A DNA stretch of 64,000 nt from Asanoa sp. WMMD1127 (GCF_029626225.1 NZ_JARUBP010000001.1:3720001-3784000), one strand, 5' to 3'. Counted from the first letter of the stretch, positions 27,207 through 38,107 are shown. Numbers and translations: made by a program. The notes: a model not told the origin generated them from the sequence alone.

Positions 27207-27704
27207 GCGGTGCCGGACGCACGGGCGCGGGCCGCGGTGCCGGACGCATTGCGCGGGCCGCGGTGCCGGACGCACGGTGCGGGCCGCGGTGCCGGATGCG
27301 CGGCGCGGGCCGTGGTGGCGGGCGCGCGGCGCGGGCCGTGGTGGCGGGCGCGCGGCGCGGGCCGCGGTGCCGGATGCACGGCGCGGGCCGTGGTGGCGGG
27401 CGCGCGGTGCGGGCCGTGGTGGCGGGCGCACGGCGCGGGACGCGGTGCCGGATGCGCGGCGCGGGACGCGGTGCCGGATGCGCGGCGCGGGCCGTGGTGG
27501 CGGGCGCGCGGCGCGGGGCGTGGTGGCGGGCGCGCGGTGCGGGGCAGGTGGCGGGGGCGCGGTGCGGGCCGCGGTGGCGGACGCACGGCGCGGACCGCGG
27601 TGCCGGACGCACGGCGCGGACCGCGGTGGCGGGCGCACGGCGCCGGCTGTGGTGGCGGGCGCGGGGCGTGGGCCGTGGTGGCAGGCGCGCGGCGCGGGCC
27701 GTGA
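27207..27704 (+). repeat. Minisatellite: about 19 copies of a 26-bp unit
   Basis: The unit GCCGCGGTGCCGGACGCACG + GTGCGG varies between copies (GCCGTGGTGGCGGGCGCGCG is the main variant). Since 26 is not a multiple of 3, frames shift from copy to copy and no conserved peptide results. It fills most of the 561-bp gap between the TetR gene and the isochorismatase gene. Confidence 0.92.
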
Positions 27705-27764
27705 ATCCGTGCGCCACAGGCGCACGCAGTCGTTTCGCTGTCGACCACCGCTACTCTCGCCGTC

Positions 27765-28514
27765 GTGGAGCGCAAAATGCACGACTGGCGGATCGAGGAG
27801 CGGGAATACCAGCGACACGAGGCCCGGCGTGGCCGGCGGCATGCGTTCACCAGCCTCGAACCGGCCCGCACAGCGCTGGTCGTCGTCGACATGGTGCCGT
27901 TCTTCGTCGAGGAGAACGACTACACGTTCGGGATCGTTCCCAACATCTCCCGGCTGGCCGAGGCGACCCGCCAAACCGGCGGCACCGTCGCCTGGGTGGT
28001 GCCCGGCTTCACCGAACCGTCGGCGGTGAAGAAGGAGTTCTACCGCCCCCGCACCGCCGAGATGTTCGCCCGCAGGGGTGGCGACGGACCACCGCGCCGC
28101 CGGATCTGGCGCGAGTTCGCGGTCGCCGACGCCGACCTCGTGGTGGAGAAGACCGCGGCGAGCGCCTTCTTCCCCGGCCACTCGCCGCTGCCGGACCTCC
28201 TAGCGGCCAACGGAGTCGACACCGTGCTCATCACGGGCACGTTGACCAACGTCTGCTGCGAGTCCTCCGCCCGGGACGCGAGCACGCTCGGCTACCGCGT
28301 CGTCATGGTCGCCGACGCCAACGCCGCCCGGCGCGACGCCGACCACAACGCCGCCCTCTACACGATCTATCGCACGTTCGGCGACGTGCGTACCACCGAC
28401 GAGGTCCTGGAGCTTCTAGACCGCCCCGCCGCCGCCCATCGCGTCGCCGGGGTCCAGGCGTGGCGTGCGGATGCCGCGGCGCTGGGTGCGGCGGTCCAGC
28501 CAGTTGGCCAGTGA
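27765..28514 (+). CDS. Isochorismatase-family hydrolase
   Basis: The 249-residue cysteine hydrolase has the triad of the family: Asp in LVVVDMVPFF, Lys in VVEKTAASAFF and Cys in TGTLTNVCCESSARDA. Members hydrolyse isochorismate, nicotinamide or other amides; the substrate cannot be told from sequence. GTG at 27765 lies 7 nt after TACTCT (leaderless); ATG at 27777 with GGAG is the alternative. The last 33 codons overlap gluD on the other strand by 99 bp, an unusually long convergent overlap. Confidence 0.9.
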   Translation: MERKMHDWRIEEREYQRHEARRGRRHAFTSLEPARTALVVVDMVPFFVEENDYTFGIVPNISRLAEATRQTGGTVAWVVPGFTEPSAVKKEFYRPRTAEMFARRGGDGPPRRRIWREFAVADADLVVEKTAASAFFPGHSPLPDLLAANGVDTVLITGTLTNVCCESSARDASTLGYRVVMVADANAARRDADHNAALYTIYRTFGDVRTTDEVLELLDRPAAAHRVAGVQAWRADAAALGAAVQPVGQ

Positions 28515-29282
28515 CGTCAGGGCGAAGTTGACGATGATGTAGAGGACCGCCGCCACGATCGCGGCCTGGATGACGTTGAAGTAGTTCGCCGCCACCACGT
28601 TGACGCCGAGCTGCAGCAGCTCCGGGTAGGACACGATGTAGCCGAGCGCCGTGTCCTTGAGCAGCACCACGAGCTGGCTGACGATCACCGGCAGCATCGC
28701 CCGGGCCGCCTGCGGGACCAGGATGTTCTGCATGACGGCCGTCTTGCGCATGCCGATCGCGTACGCCGCCTCGGACTGGCCCGCCGGCACCGCCCGGATG
28801 CCGGCGCGGAACGCCTCCGCCAGCACGGACCCGTTGTAGAGGGTCAGGCCGATCACCACGGACCAGAACGGCGCCACCGGGCCGTTGATCAGGAACGGCA
28901 CGCCGAACGAGATGAAGAAGATCATGAGGAGCAGGGGTACGGCGCGGAAGAACTCGACGACCACGCCGGCCGGGACACTGATCCAGCGGTGCTCCGACAG
29001 CCGGCCGATCGAGAAGATCAGGCCGAACGCCAACGCGAATACCATCGCGGTAGCGGCCGCCTTCAGCGTGCCCTCGATGCCGGGGATGATGAAGTTCTGC
29101 CAGACGTCGGCCTTGGTGAACGGCTCCCAGAGGACCTTGGCGAACTGGCCCTTCTCGTCGAACTTCCGGTAGATCCAGTAGAGGAGCGCCAGGATCAGCA
29201 CGCCGAAGACCGCCGTGAAGATGGCGTTGCGGACCTTGGCCCGCGGCCCCGGGTGGTCGTAGAGGACCGGGTTGCCGCTCAC
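28416..29282 (-). CDS. gluD: Glutamate ABC transporter permease GluD
   Basis: The 288-residue permease of the polar amino acid family has an N-terminal cytoplasmic segment (MSGNPVLYDHPGPRAKVR), about five to six membrane helices and the EAA loop AEAFRAGIRAVPAGQSEAAY, then AIGM. It forms a heterodimeric channel with GluC. The start overlaps the gluC stop by 4 nt (ATGA). The gene is last in gluABCD and overlaps the convergent isochorismatase gene. Confidence 0.92.
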   Translation of the reverse strand: MSGNPVLYDHPGPRAKVRNAIFTAVFGVLILALLYWIYRKFDEKGQFAKVLWEPFTKADVWQNFIIPGIEGTLKAAATAMVFALAFGLIFSIGRLSEHRWISVPAGVVVEFFRAVPLLLMIFFISFGVPFLINGPVAPFWSVVIGLTLYNGSVLAEAFRAGIRAVPAGQSEAAYAIGMRKTAVMQNILVPQAARAMLPVIVSQLVVLLKDTALGYIVSYPELLQLGVNVVAANYFNVIQAAIVAAVLYIIVNFALTSLANWLDRRTQRRGIRTPRLDPGDAMGGGGAV

Positions 29283-29953
29283 CGCTTCACCGCCAGTCGG
29301 TTGGCCAGCCAGCCGAAGAAGTAGCCGACCGGGATGAGCACGGCCGCGAACGTGCCGGCGAAGACGACAAAGATCAGGATGACCTGGTCACCGTTGTCGT
29401 TGATCAGCTGCTTCATGATGTTGCTCGCCTCGAGCAGGCCGATCGTGCCGACGATGGTGGTGTTCTTGCAGAGCGCGATCAGCACGCTCCCCAGTGGCGC
29501 GATCACCGCGCGGCCGGCCTGGGGGAGCACCACGATCCGCAGCGTCTGCGCGAAGGTGAGCCCGATGGCCCGCGCCGCCTCGGCCTGCCCCGCCGGCACC
29601 GTGTTGATGCCGGAGCGCAGCGCCTCGCAGACGAACGCGGCCGTGTAGACGGAGAGGCCGACCACGCCGAGCCAGAAGTTGTTGAGGTCGATGTCGTCAC
29701 TCAACGAGATGGTCAGCGTGGCGTAGAGGCCGAAGTAACAGAAGAAGATGATCAGTGTCAGCGGGGTGTTGCGGAAGATGTTGACCCACGCGGCGCCGAA
29801 CCAGCGCAGCACCGGCACGGGCGACACCCGCATCGCGGCCAGGACCACGCCGAGCACCAGGGCCAGCGCGCCGGACGCGGCGGTCATCTTGAGGATCCAC
29901 AGGAAACCCGACACGTACGCGTCGAAGTTGGCGGGATTGCTGAATACGGGCAC
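29279..29953 (-). CDS. gluC: Glutamate ABC transporter permease GluC
   Basis: The 224-residue permease has five membrane helices and the EAA loop CEALRSGINTVPAGQAEAAR. NIFRNTPLTLIIFF and LCKNTTIVGTIG are typical of HisM/GlnP-type permeases. GTG at 29953 has GGGAGGAG 6 nt upstream. A strong hairpin lies between gluB and this gene, so expression may be lower than that of gluB. Confidence 0.92.
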   Translation of the reverse strand: MPVFSNPANFDAYVSGFLWILKMTAASGALALVLGVVLAAMRVSPVPVLRWFGAAWVNIFRNTPLTLIIFFCYFGLYATLTISLSDDIDLNNFWLGVVGLSVYTAAFVCEALRSGINTVPAGQAEAARAIGLTFAQTLRIVVLPQAGRAVIAPLGSVLIALCKNTTIVGTIGLLEASNIMKQLINDNGDQVILIFVVFAGTFAAVLIPVGYFFGWLANRLAVKR

Positions 29954-29988
29954 GCCCCGCTCCTCCCTTCGGGTGGCCTACCGCGCAC

Positions 29989-30018
29989 GGGGCCGGCGGC
30001 GTGTCCGCCGCCGGCCCC
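29989..30018 (-). terminator. Attenuating hairpin between gluB and gluC
   Basis: Arms 29989-30001 and 30006-30018 (GGGGCCGGCGGCG and its complement) are perfect over 13 bp with a 4-nt loop. The position after the binding-protein gene fits partial termination or 3'-end stabilisation. Confidence 0.75.
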
Positions 30019-30031
30019 TTCGCGTCGCGCG

Positions 30032-30922
30032 TCAGGCGCAGTTGGTCAGCTTGCTGGTGTCGAGCTCCGGCGCCGCGGTGCCGCTCTTGCCGAGCGTCTT
30101 GTCCCAGGCGGCCTTGTAGGAGCCGTCGGTGGCGGCGGCCTTCAGGATCTCGTTGATCTTCTCGCAGCCGGCCTTGTCAGCCTTGGCGAGACCGATGCCG
30201 TAGGGCTCCTCGGAGAACGGCTTGCCGACGACCTTGAACTTGCCGGCGAACTGCGACTGCGAGGCGTAACCCGCGAGGATGATGTCGTCGGTGGTCACCG
30301 CGTCGACCTGACCGCCGGCGAGGGCGGTGATGCACTTCGAGTACGCGTCGAAGAGCTGCAGCTTCGCGTCCTTGTAGGTCTCCTGGATGCGCTTGGCCGG
30401 GGTCGAGCCGGTCACCGAGCAGACCTTCTTGCCGGCGAGCTGCTCCGGCGCGGTGATCGTCGAGTCGGTCGGCACGAGCAGGTCCTGGCCCGCGATGAAG
30501 TACGGCCCAGCGAAGTTGACCTTCGTCTTGCGCTCGTCGTTGATCGTGTAGGTCGCGACGACCAGGTCGACCGTGCCCTGCTGGAGGTAGGGCTCACGGT
30601 TGGCCGACACCGTGGTCACGTACTGGATGCCGGACTCCTGCATCCCGAGACCCTTGGCGATGATCTTCGCGATCTCGATGTCGAAGCCCTCGTAGGCGGT
30701 GCCCGTCTGCAGGCCGAGGCCCGGCTGGTCGGCCTTGACGCCGACCTTGAGCGAGCCGGACGCCGCCTTGGCGACCACGCCGGTCGCGTTGGAGCCGGAA
30801 CCCGTGCCGCTGCCGCTGCCCGTCCCCGAGCCGCTGCCGGTGCCGCTGTCGTCACCACAGGCCGCCATCGTCAGTGCGAGCACTGCCGCCGCGGCGGTGG
30901 CCGCAACGCGCGTCATCCGCAT
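30032..30922 (-). CDS. gluB: Glutamate-binding lipoprotein GluB
   Basis: The 296-residue solute-binding protein has a lipoprotein signal ending LTMAAC, with the lipidated Cys at residue 22, and a Gly/Ser linker (GTGSGSGTGSGSGTG). The two-lobe family 3 domain follows (LKVGVKADQPGLGLQTG, EGFDIEIAKIIAKGLG, then VDLVVATYTINDERK). It captures the amino acid outside the membrane and passes it to GluC/GluD. ATG at 30922 has GAGGAG upstream. Confidence 0.94.
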   Translation of the reverse strand: MRMTRVAATAAAAVLALTMAACGDDSGTGSGSGTGSGSGTGSGSNATGVVAKAASGSLKVGVKADQPGLGLQTGTAYEGFDIEIAKIIAKGLGMQESGIQYVTTVSANREPYLQQGTVDLVVATYTINDERKTKVNFAGPYFIAGQDLLVPTDSTITAPEQLAGKKVCSVTGSTPAKRIQETYKDAKLQLFDAYSKCITALAGGQVDAVTTDDIILAGYASQSQFAGKFKVVGKPFSEEPYGIGLAKADKAGCEKINEILKAAATDGSYKAAWDKTLGKSGTAAPELDTSKLTNCA

Positions 30923-30996
30923 GTGTTTCTCCTCCTCGTGAAGGAGACCCGGCGCCGGTGCGGCCGGATCCCTTGGTGTGCAAAGGGAACGTGAGA

Positions 30997-31755
30997 TCAG
31001 TGCGTAAGGATCTTGGAAAGGAAGTCCTTGGCCCGGTCGCTGCGCGGGTTGGCGAAGAACTCGCCCGGCTCGGCCTGCTCGACCAGCTGACCGTCAGCCA
31101 TGAATACCACCCGGTTCGCCGCATGCCGCGCGAAACCCATCTCATGGGTGACCACGACCATCGTCATGCCGTCACGGGCGAGGGACGTCATCACGTCGAG
31201 CACCTCGCCCACCATCTCGGGGTCGAGCGCGCTGGTCGGCTCGTCGAAGAGCATCGCCTTGGGCTGCATCGCCAGCGCGCGCGCGATCGCCGCGCGCTGC
31301 TGCTGGCCACCGGAGAGCTGCGCGGGATATTTCTCGGCCTGGTTGGCGATGCCCACCCGCTCGAGCAGCGCCATGCCGCGCTTGCGCGCCTCTTCCGGCT
31401 TCTCCTTGCGCACCTTGACCGGGCCGAGCGTCACGTTCTGCAGGATCGTCTTGTGTGCGAAGAGGTTGAACGACTGGAACACCATGCCGACGTCGCTGCG
31501 CAGCCGGGCCAGCGCGCGGCCCTCGGCCGGCAGCGCCTTGCCGTCGAAGGTGATCTCGCCGGAGTTGATGGTCTCCAGGCGGTTGATCGCGCGGCAGAGC
31601 GTGGACTTGCCCGAACCCGACGGTCCGATCACGACGACCACTTCGCCGCGCCCGATCGACAGGTCGACGTCGCGCAGCACGTGCAGGTCGCCGAAGTACT
31701 TGTTGACCTTGTCGAGCACGATCAGCGGCTCCCGCGACGTGTCACCTACGACCAT
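30997..31755 (-). CDS. gluA: Glutamate ABC transporter ATPase GluA
   Basis: The 252-residue ATPase has Walker [10 protein letters not shown], signature [15 protein letters not shown], Walker [13 protein letters not shown] and the H-loop [12 protein letters not shown], all typical of polar amino acid importers. It powers uptake with GluB, GluC and GluD encoded downstream. ATG at 31755 has GGGAGGGG upstream, and TAGAGT (31785-31780) on the minus strand is a plausible -10 for the operon. Confidence 0.95.
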   Translation of the reverse strand: MVVGDTSREPLIVLDKVNKYFGDLHVLRDVDLSIGRGEVVVVIGPSGSGKSTLCRAINRLETINSGEITFDGKALPAEGRALARLRSDVGMVFQSFNLFAHKTILQNVTLGPVKVRKEKPEEARKRGMALLERVGIANQAEKYPAQLSGGQQQRAAIARALAMQPKAMLFDEPTSALDPEMVGEVLDVMTSLARDGMTMVVVTHEMGFARHAANRVVFMADGQLVEQAEPGEFFANPRSDRAKDFLSKILTH

Positions 31756-31875
31756 CGACCCCTCCCTCTGGATGGAGCCACTCTAAGGGTGACGATGTGT
31801 CAGGACGGGCCGTGAAGGGTCACGGAGCGGTAACGCGGGCCTCGCGTACGCCCGCTGGCAGGCACGATCGTTGGT

Positions 31876-32379
31876 ATGGCGATCCCTCCGGTCCCCCCGG
31901 GGCAGGGCTCCGCGATCTGGAACTGGCACGCGGAGGCGCCCTTGACACCCAGCGTGGTCATGCGTGTGCTCAGCGTCGTCACGGGATGCGCCGTGGTCCC
32001 GTTGGATGACGACGACCCGCCGGAGGACGCGGTGCTCTGCGACGTCTGGCAGGGCGCCGGCGAGTTCCCGGTGAGCATCGACTGCTACGCGCCGCCGGTC
32101 GAGGTCGCCGAGCCCGCCGCCGCGGCCGAGGTCGCCTCGCTGCTGCGCCGCCGGGTGCTGCTCGCCGACGACACCCTGATCCCCGACCGGCACGTGCTCG
32201 CGACGGCCGACGGCACCCTGCGACCCGTACACGTGGACGTGGTCGAGACCGACGACGGCGACGCGCTCTCCAACGTGCGGCTCTGCACCGGCCACGACCC
32301 GTGGTGCCACCGCCAGCGGGTGCCCTGTCAGCAGTCGCGGTGGACCCCCGACCGGGTGGTCCCCGGCCTGGCCGCCTGA
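31876..32379 (+). CDS. Hypothetical protein (167 aa)
   Basis: The protein starts [20 protein letters not shown] and has a beta-rich middle ([15 protein letters not shown]) and a Cys/His pattern near the end ([15 protein letters not shown]). I do not recognise a family. It is divergent from gluA and 29 bp upstream of miaB on the same strand, so it may be cotranscribed with miaB. Codon use is like that of its neighbours. Confidence 0.6.
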   Translation: MAIPPVPPGQGSAIWNWHAEAPLTPSVVMRVLSVVTGCAVVPLDDDDPPEDAVLCDVWQGAGEFPVSIDCYAPPVEVAEPAAAAEVASLLRRRVLLADDTLIPDRHVLATADGTLRPVHVDVVETDDGDALSNVRLCTGHDPWCHRQRVPCQQSRWTPDRVVPGLAA

Positions 32380-32408
32380 CCCGGGCCGGCGGCTACCCTG
32401 TAGAGGTC

Positions 32409-33902
32409 ATGACTACAGCCGCCGAGGCGAGCCCCCGCACCTACCAGGTGCGCACATACGGCTGCCAGATGAACGTGCACGACTCCGAGCGGATCTCCGG
32501 GCTCCTCGAGGCGGCCGGCTACGTCCGCGCGGAGGCGGACGACGCCGACGTGGTGGTCTTCAACACCTGCGCCGTCCGGGAGAACGCCGACAACCGCCTC
32601 TACGGCAACCTCGGCCACCTGCGACCGGCCAAGACGCGCCGCCCGGACATGCAGATCGCGGTCGGCGGCTGCCTCGCCCAGAAGGACCGCGGCGAGATCG
32701 TCAAGAAGGCGCCGTGGGTCGACGTGGTGTTCGGCACCCACAACATCGGGTCGCTGCCCGCGCTCCTGGAGCGCGCCCGGCACAACGCCGACGCCGAGGT
32801 CGAGATCCTCGAGTCGCTCGAGGTCTTCCCGTCGACGCTGCCGGCCCGGCGCGAGTCCACGTACGCCGGTTGGGTCTCGATCTCCGTCGGCTGCAACAAC
32901 ACCTGCACCTTCTGCATCGTCCCGTCGCTGCGCGGCCGCGAGAAGGACCGACGGCCGGGCGAGGTGCTGGCCGAGGTCGAGGCGCTGGTCGCCGAGGGCG
33001 TGCTCGAGGTGACGCTGCTCGGCCAGAACGTCAACTCCTACGGCGTCGAGTTCGGCGACCGGTTGGCGTTCGGCAAGCTCCTCCGCTCGACAGGCGCGAT
33101 CCAAGGGCTCGAGCGGGTCCGTTTCACCAGCCCGCACCCCAAGGACTTCACGGACGACGTGATCGCCGCGATGGCCGAGACGCCCAACGTGTGCCACTCG
33201 CTGCACATGCCGCTGCAGTCCGGCTCCGACGCGGTGCTGAAGGCGATGCGCCGGTCCTACCGGCAGGAGCGCTACCTCGGGATCATCGAGAAGGTACGCG
33301 CGGCGATGCCCGACGCGGCCATCACCACCGACATCATCGTGGGCTTCCCCGGCGAGACCGAGGACGACTTCGCGCGCACCCTCGACGTGGTGCGGGCGGC
33401 CCGGTTCGCCAGCGCCTTCACCTTCCAATACTCGCCGCGCCCCGGCACGCCGGCCGCCACGATGGCCGACCAGGTGCCCAAAGCCGTCGTCCAGGAGCGC
33501 TACGAGCGGCTGATGGCCGTCGTCGAGGAGACCACCTGGGCCGAGAACCGCGCCCTGGTCGGGTCGACCGTCGAGGTGCTGGTCGCGGTCGGCGAGGGGC
33601 GCAAGGACGAGCGCACCGGTCGGATGTCGGGGCGGGCCCGCGACGGGCGGCTGGTGCACTTCGCGACCGGCGACCTGACCGGCATCCGGCCCGGCGACAT
33701 CGTCGAGACGGTGATCAGCTACGCGGCGCCGCACCACCTCAACGCCGACGGCGCGCCGCTGTCGCACCGCCGCACCCGGGCCGGCGACGCGTTCGAGGCC
33801 GGTCGCGCGCCCCGCACACCGGGCGTCAACCTCGGCATGCCGAGCCTCGGCCGGCCGCCGATCCAGCCGCTGCCGACCGAATCGGCCTGCGCCGCCCACT
33901 GA
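32409..33902 (+). CDS. miaB: tRNA-2-methylthio-N6-dimethylallyladenosine synthase MiaB
   Basis: MiaB is a radical-SAM enzyme that adds the methylthio group to i6A37 of tRNA, after MiaA has made i6A. The 497-residue protein has the N-terminal UPF0004 domain with three Cys ([25 protein letters not shown]), the radical-SAM motif CNNTCTFC and a TRAM domain near 375-445. The C-terminal 60 residues are a Pro-rich extension. ATG at 32409 lies close behind TACCCT (32394-32399), suggesting a very short leader. miaA is 4.2 kb downstream. Confidence 0.96.
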   Translation: MTTAAEASPRTYQVRTYGCQMNVHDSERISGLLEAAGYVRAEADDADVVVFNTCAVRENADNRLYGNLGHLRPAKTRRPDMQIAVGGCLAQKDRGEIVKKAPWVDVVFGTHNIGSLPALLERARHNADAEVEILESLEVFPSTLPARRESTYAGWVSISVGCNNTCTFCIVPSLRGREKDRRPGEVLAEVEALVAEGVLEVTLLGQNVNSYGVEFGDRLAFGKLLRSTGAIQGLERVRFTSPHPKDFTDDVIAAMAETPNVCHSLHMPLQSGSDAVLKAMRRSYRQERYLGIIEKVRAAMPDAAITTDIIVGFPGETEDDFARTLDVVRAARFASAFTFQYSPRPGTPAATMADQVPKAVVQERYERLMAVVEETTWAENRALVGSTVEVLVAVGEGRKDERTGRMSGRARDGRLVHFATGDLTGIRPGDIVETVISYAAPHHLNADGAPLSHRRTRAGDAFEAGRAPRTPGVNLGMPSLGRPPIQPLPTESACAAH

Positions 33903-33950
33903 CCGCGACCGACCTGTTTCTGGCGCGCGGCACCGACGTGCTTCCGGTTT

Positions 33951-33997
33951 CCGGAGGCGGCGGCGGGCCGTGGGTTACCCGCCGCCGCGGTCTCCGG
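33951..33997. terminator. Bidirectional hairpin between miaB and the cellulase gene
   Basis: GCGGCGGCGGG (33957-33967) pairs with CCCGCCGCCGC (33978-33988), extended by outer CCGGAG/CTCCGG after a 3-nt bulge. It lies between two convergent genes. Confidence 0.75.
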
Positions 33998-34008
33998 TGT
34001 CGCGTCGC

Positions 34009-35784
<1,776 letters not shown>

Positions 35785-35815
35785 AACGCTCGACCCACCG
35801 CGGAGCTGGCAGGGA

Positions 35816-35833
35816 CGGGCCCCGTGGGGCCCG
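35816..35833. terminator. Short hairpin beside dispersed repeat C
   Basis: CGGGCCCC (35816-35823) and GGGGCCCG (35826-35833) form an 8-bp inverted repeat with a 2-nt spacer. Confidence 0.5.
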
Positions 35834-35842
35834 GCCCGGTCT

Positions 35843-35883
35843 CCGGCGGGAGCGACGGTCCGCACCACCGCGGACCCGGGCAA
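35843..35883 (-). repeat. Dispersed gene-end repeat, copy C
   Basis: On the minus strand the copy runs TTGCCCGGGTCCGCGGTGGT to CCGTCGCTCCCGCCGG. It lies 18 nt past the DUF349 stop and before the double palindrome. Confidence 0.75.
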
Positions 35884-35900
35884 TAGCCCTATGTGGACTC

Positions 35901-37109
35901 TCAGTTGGCTTGTTCGGCCAGGTTGAGGAACTGGCGCTTCTGGTTGAGCGCGTTCTCGGCCTCGCGGATGCGCTTGGCGTCGCCGGCGTTGCGGGCGCGT
36001 TCGAGGCGCTGCTCGGCCTCGGCGACCTGCTCGCGCATCTGGGCCAGCAGCGGGTTGGCGGACGGCTCGGTGCGGCGCCAGGCGGAGTCCATCGCGAGGC
36101 GGACCTTCTCCTCGACGGCGCGGATCCGGCGGTCGAGCCGGCTGGCGTCCTCCCGGGGAACCCGGCCGGCGTCGTGCCACTGGCCCTGGATCTCACGCAG
36201 CTTGGCCTGCGCGGCCCGCGGGTCCGCGTCGACGTCGATCGCCTCGGCCTCGGTCACCAGCGCCTGCTTGCGCTCGAGGTTGCCGCGCTGCTCGGCGTCG
36301 CGGGCCGAGAAGACGGAGCTGCGGTTGGTGAAGAAGGCGTCCTGCGCGGCGCGGAACCTCTCCCAGAGGCGCTGCTCGGCCTCCTTGGAGGCGCGCGGCG
36401 CGGCCTTCCACTCGGTCATCAGCTCCTTGAGCCGCGCGGCGGTCGGACCCCAGTCGGTCGACTCGCGGAGCGCTTCGGCCTCGGTGACCAGCGTCTCCTT
36501 GGCGGTCTGGGCCTGCTTGCGCTGCGCGTCGAGGGTCGCGAAGTGGGCGCCCCGGCGGCGGGTGAAGCCGTCCCGGGCGGCGGCGAAGCGCTTCCACAGC
36601 TCACCGTCGGACTTCTTGTCGACGCCCCGGATGGTCTTCCACTCGTCGAGGATCTCCTTGAGCCGGTCGCCGGCGGACTTCCAGCCGGTGGACTCGGCGG
36701 CGATCTTCTCGGCCTCTTCGACGAGCTGGGTCTTGCGGGCCAGGGCCTCGGCGCGGGCGGTCTCCCGGGCGGCGCGGGCCTCGCCGGCCTTGGCCTCGGC
36801 GGACTCGGCGAGCCGGTCGAGCCGGGCGGTGAGCCCGTCGATGTCACCGACGACGTGGGCCTCGGGCAGCGACGCGCGGATGCGCCGGATGGTCGACAGC
36901 GAGTGGGACGCGTCGGCGGCGCCGGAGTTCATCCGGGCCTCGACGAGGTCGACCTCGGTGACCACGTCGGCGAACCGCCGGGCGAAGTGGGCCAGGCCCT
37001 CCTCGGGCGAGCCGGCCTGCCACGAGCCGACGACTCGTTCCCCCTCGGCCGTCTTGACGTAAACCGTGCCCTCCGCGTCCACGCGTCCGAAGGCCGTCCA
37101 GTCGCTCAT
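35901..37109 (-). CDS. DUF349-domain coiled-coil protein
   Basis: The 402-residue protein has an N-terminal segment SDWTAFGRVDAEGTVYV and then three or four DUF349 repeats of about 75 residues, each with the pattern W-KSAG-RLKEILDEWK...LWKRF (for example WGPTAARLKELMTEWKAAPR and LWERFRAAQDAFF). The domains form helical rods; the family is common in actinobacteria, with no firm biochemical function. ATG at 37109 has GAGGA upstream; the longer ATG at 37166 is less likely. Confidence 0.92.
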   Translation of the reverse strand: MSDWTAFGRVDAEGTVYVKTAEGERVVGSWQAGSPEEGLAHFARRFADVVTEVDLVEARMNSGAADASHSLSTIRRIRASLPEAHVVGDIDGLTARLDRLAESAEAKAGEARAARETARAEALARKTQLVEEAEKIAAESTGWKSAGDRLKEILDEWKTIRGVDKKSDGELWKRFAAARDGFTRRRGAHFATLDAQRKQAQTAKETLVTEAEALRESTDWGPTAARLKELMTEWKAAPRASKEAEQRLWERFRAAQDAFFTNRSSVFSARDAEQRGNLERKQALVTEAEAIDVDADPRAAQAKLREIQGQWHDAGRVPREDASRLDRRIRAVEEKVRLAMDSAWRRTEPSANPLLAQMREQVAEAEQRLERARNAGDAKRIREAENALNQKRQFLNLAEQAN

Positions 37110-37301
37110 CTGCCCATCCTCGTTCGTCCGACTCCGTCCGGGATCGCACCCTTTCGGCGTCGCCATAGCGCAGTATTGTTACCGCTGCATTGTCACAGGT
37201 CCCACCCCGTGTAAGTCGAGCGCCTATTGGCGACCGTGACCATACGGAGACCGGGGCCGGAATCACGCGGCTATGGTCTGCCGTCCCGATACCGTTATGC
37301 G

Positions 37302-38033
37302 GTGACCCTCGTAGCTGTCGCGGTCTGTCCTCATCCGCCCATGATCGTCCCTGAGGTGGCCGGCGGCGCCGCCGCGGAGCTCGACGACCTGCGCGCGGCC
37401 TGCGGCGAGGCGGTCTCGGCGCTCGGCCGGGCCGGTGCGCGGCAGATCGTGGTGTTCGGGGCGGATTCGGCCATGACGTCCTATGACCCACCCCAGCGCG
37501 GCTCGCTGCGGCCGTGGGGCGTCGACCTGGACGTGTCGCTCGGGCCGCACGACCCGCTGGAGAGCCACCCGTTGCCGTTGAGCCTGGTGATCGGCGCGTG
37601 GCTGCTGCGGCAACACCCGCCCCGCCAGCCCGTCATGGTCAACATGCAGGGCATCGCCGCCGACGCGTCGCCCGACGAGTGCCGCGACTTCGGCGAGTGC
37701 TGCGTCCCGGACGGCCCGTGGGCGCTGCTCGTCATGGGCGACGGGTCCGCGTCGCGGGGCGTGAAGTCCCCGGGGTACGACGATCCGCGCGCCAAGCCCT
37801 ACGACGACGCCCTGGCGGCGGCGCTGGCCGGTGTCGACGTGGCCGCGCTGGGCGCGCTGGACCCGGCGCTGTCCGCGCAGCTGCGGGTGGCCGGCCGACC
37901 GGCGTTCCAGGCGGCCGCGGGCGCGGTGGCGGCAGCCGGCGGTGAGTGGTCGGGCGACCTGTCCTACTACGCGGCCCCGTACGGCGTCGCCTATTTCGTC
38001 GCCTCCTGGCAGCGCCGCGGGGCGACGGCATGA
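37302..38033 (+). CDS. Class III extradiol-dioxygenase-like protein
   Basis: The 243-residue protein begins VTLVAVAVCPHPPMIVPEVA, the hallmark of the extradiol-ring-cleavage subunit-B-like fold, with LVMGDGSASRGVKSPGYDDP further on. Actinobacterial members next to miaA have no known reaction. GTG at 37302 lies 6 nt after TACCGT (37290-37295), fitting a leaderless mRNA. The stop overlaps the ATG of the mini-ORF that bridges into miaA, so this gene, the mini-ORF, miaA and dapF form a chain of 4-nt overlaps. Confidence 0.88.
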   Translation: MTLVAVAVCPHPPMIVPEVAGGAAAELDDLRAACGEAVSALGRAGARQIVVFGADSAMTSYDPPQRGSLRPWGVDLDVSLGPHDPLESHPLPLSLVIGAWLLRQHPPRQPVMVNMQGIAADASPDECRDFGECCVPDGPWALLVMGDGSASRGVKSPGYDDPRAKPYDDALAAALAGVDVAALGALDPALSAQLRVAGRPAFQAAAGAVAAAGGEWSGDLSYYAAPYGVAYFVASWQRRGATA

Positions 38034-38107
38034 GGGAGCTTGCGACCGAATCATTCGGCTCAGTAGCCGGCTCATGCTCCTCCGAGCGAAGCGAGGCAGG
38101 CGCATGA
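38030..38107 (+). CDS. Mini-ORF bridging to miaA (25 aa)
   Basis: ATG at 38030 overlaps the upstream stop (ATGA), and its TGA overlaps the miaA ATG (ATGA). The peptide starts MRELATESFGSVAG and ends SSERSEAGA. Its length (78 nt) equals that of mini-ORF 3 before rny. Both share GCTCAGT, one variable base, then GCCGG near the middle, although shifted by 2 nt. Confidence 0.4.
   Translation: MRELATESFGSVAGSCSSERSEAGA

Noticed and set aside
27207-27704. CRISPR array
   Set aside because: Units are contiguous with no unique spacers, and no cas genes are present.
27148-28029. Long open frames through the 26-bp minisatellite
   Set aside because: They consist of translated repeats in several frames and exist only because the array lacks stops.
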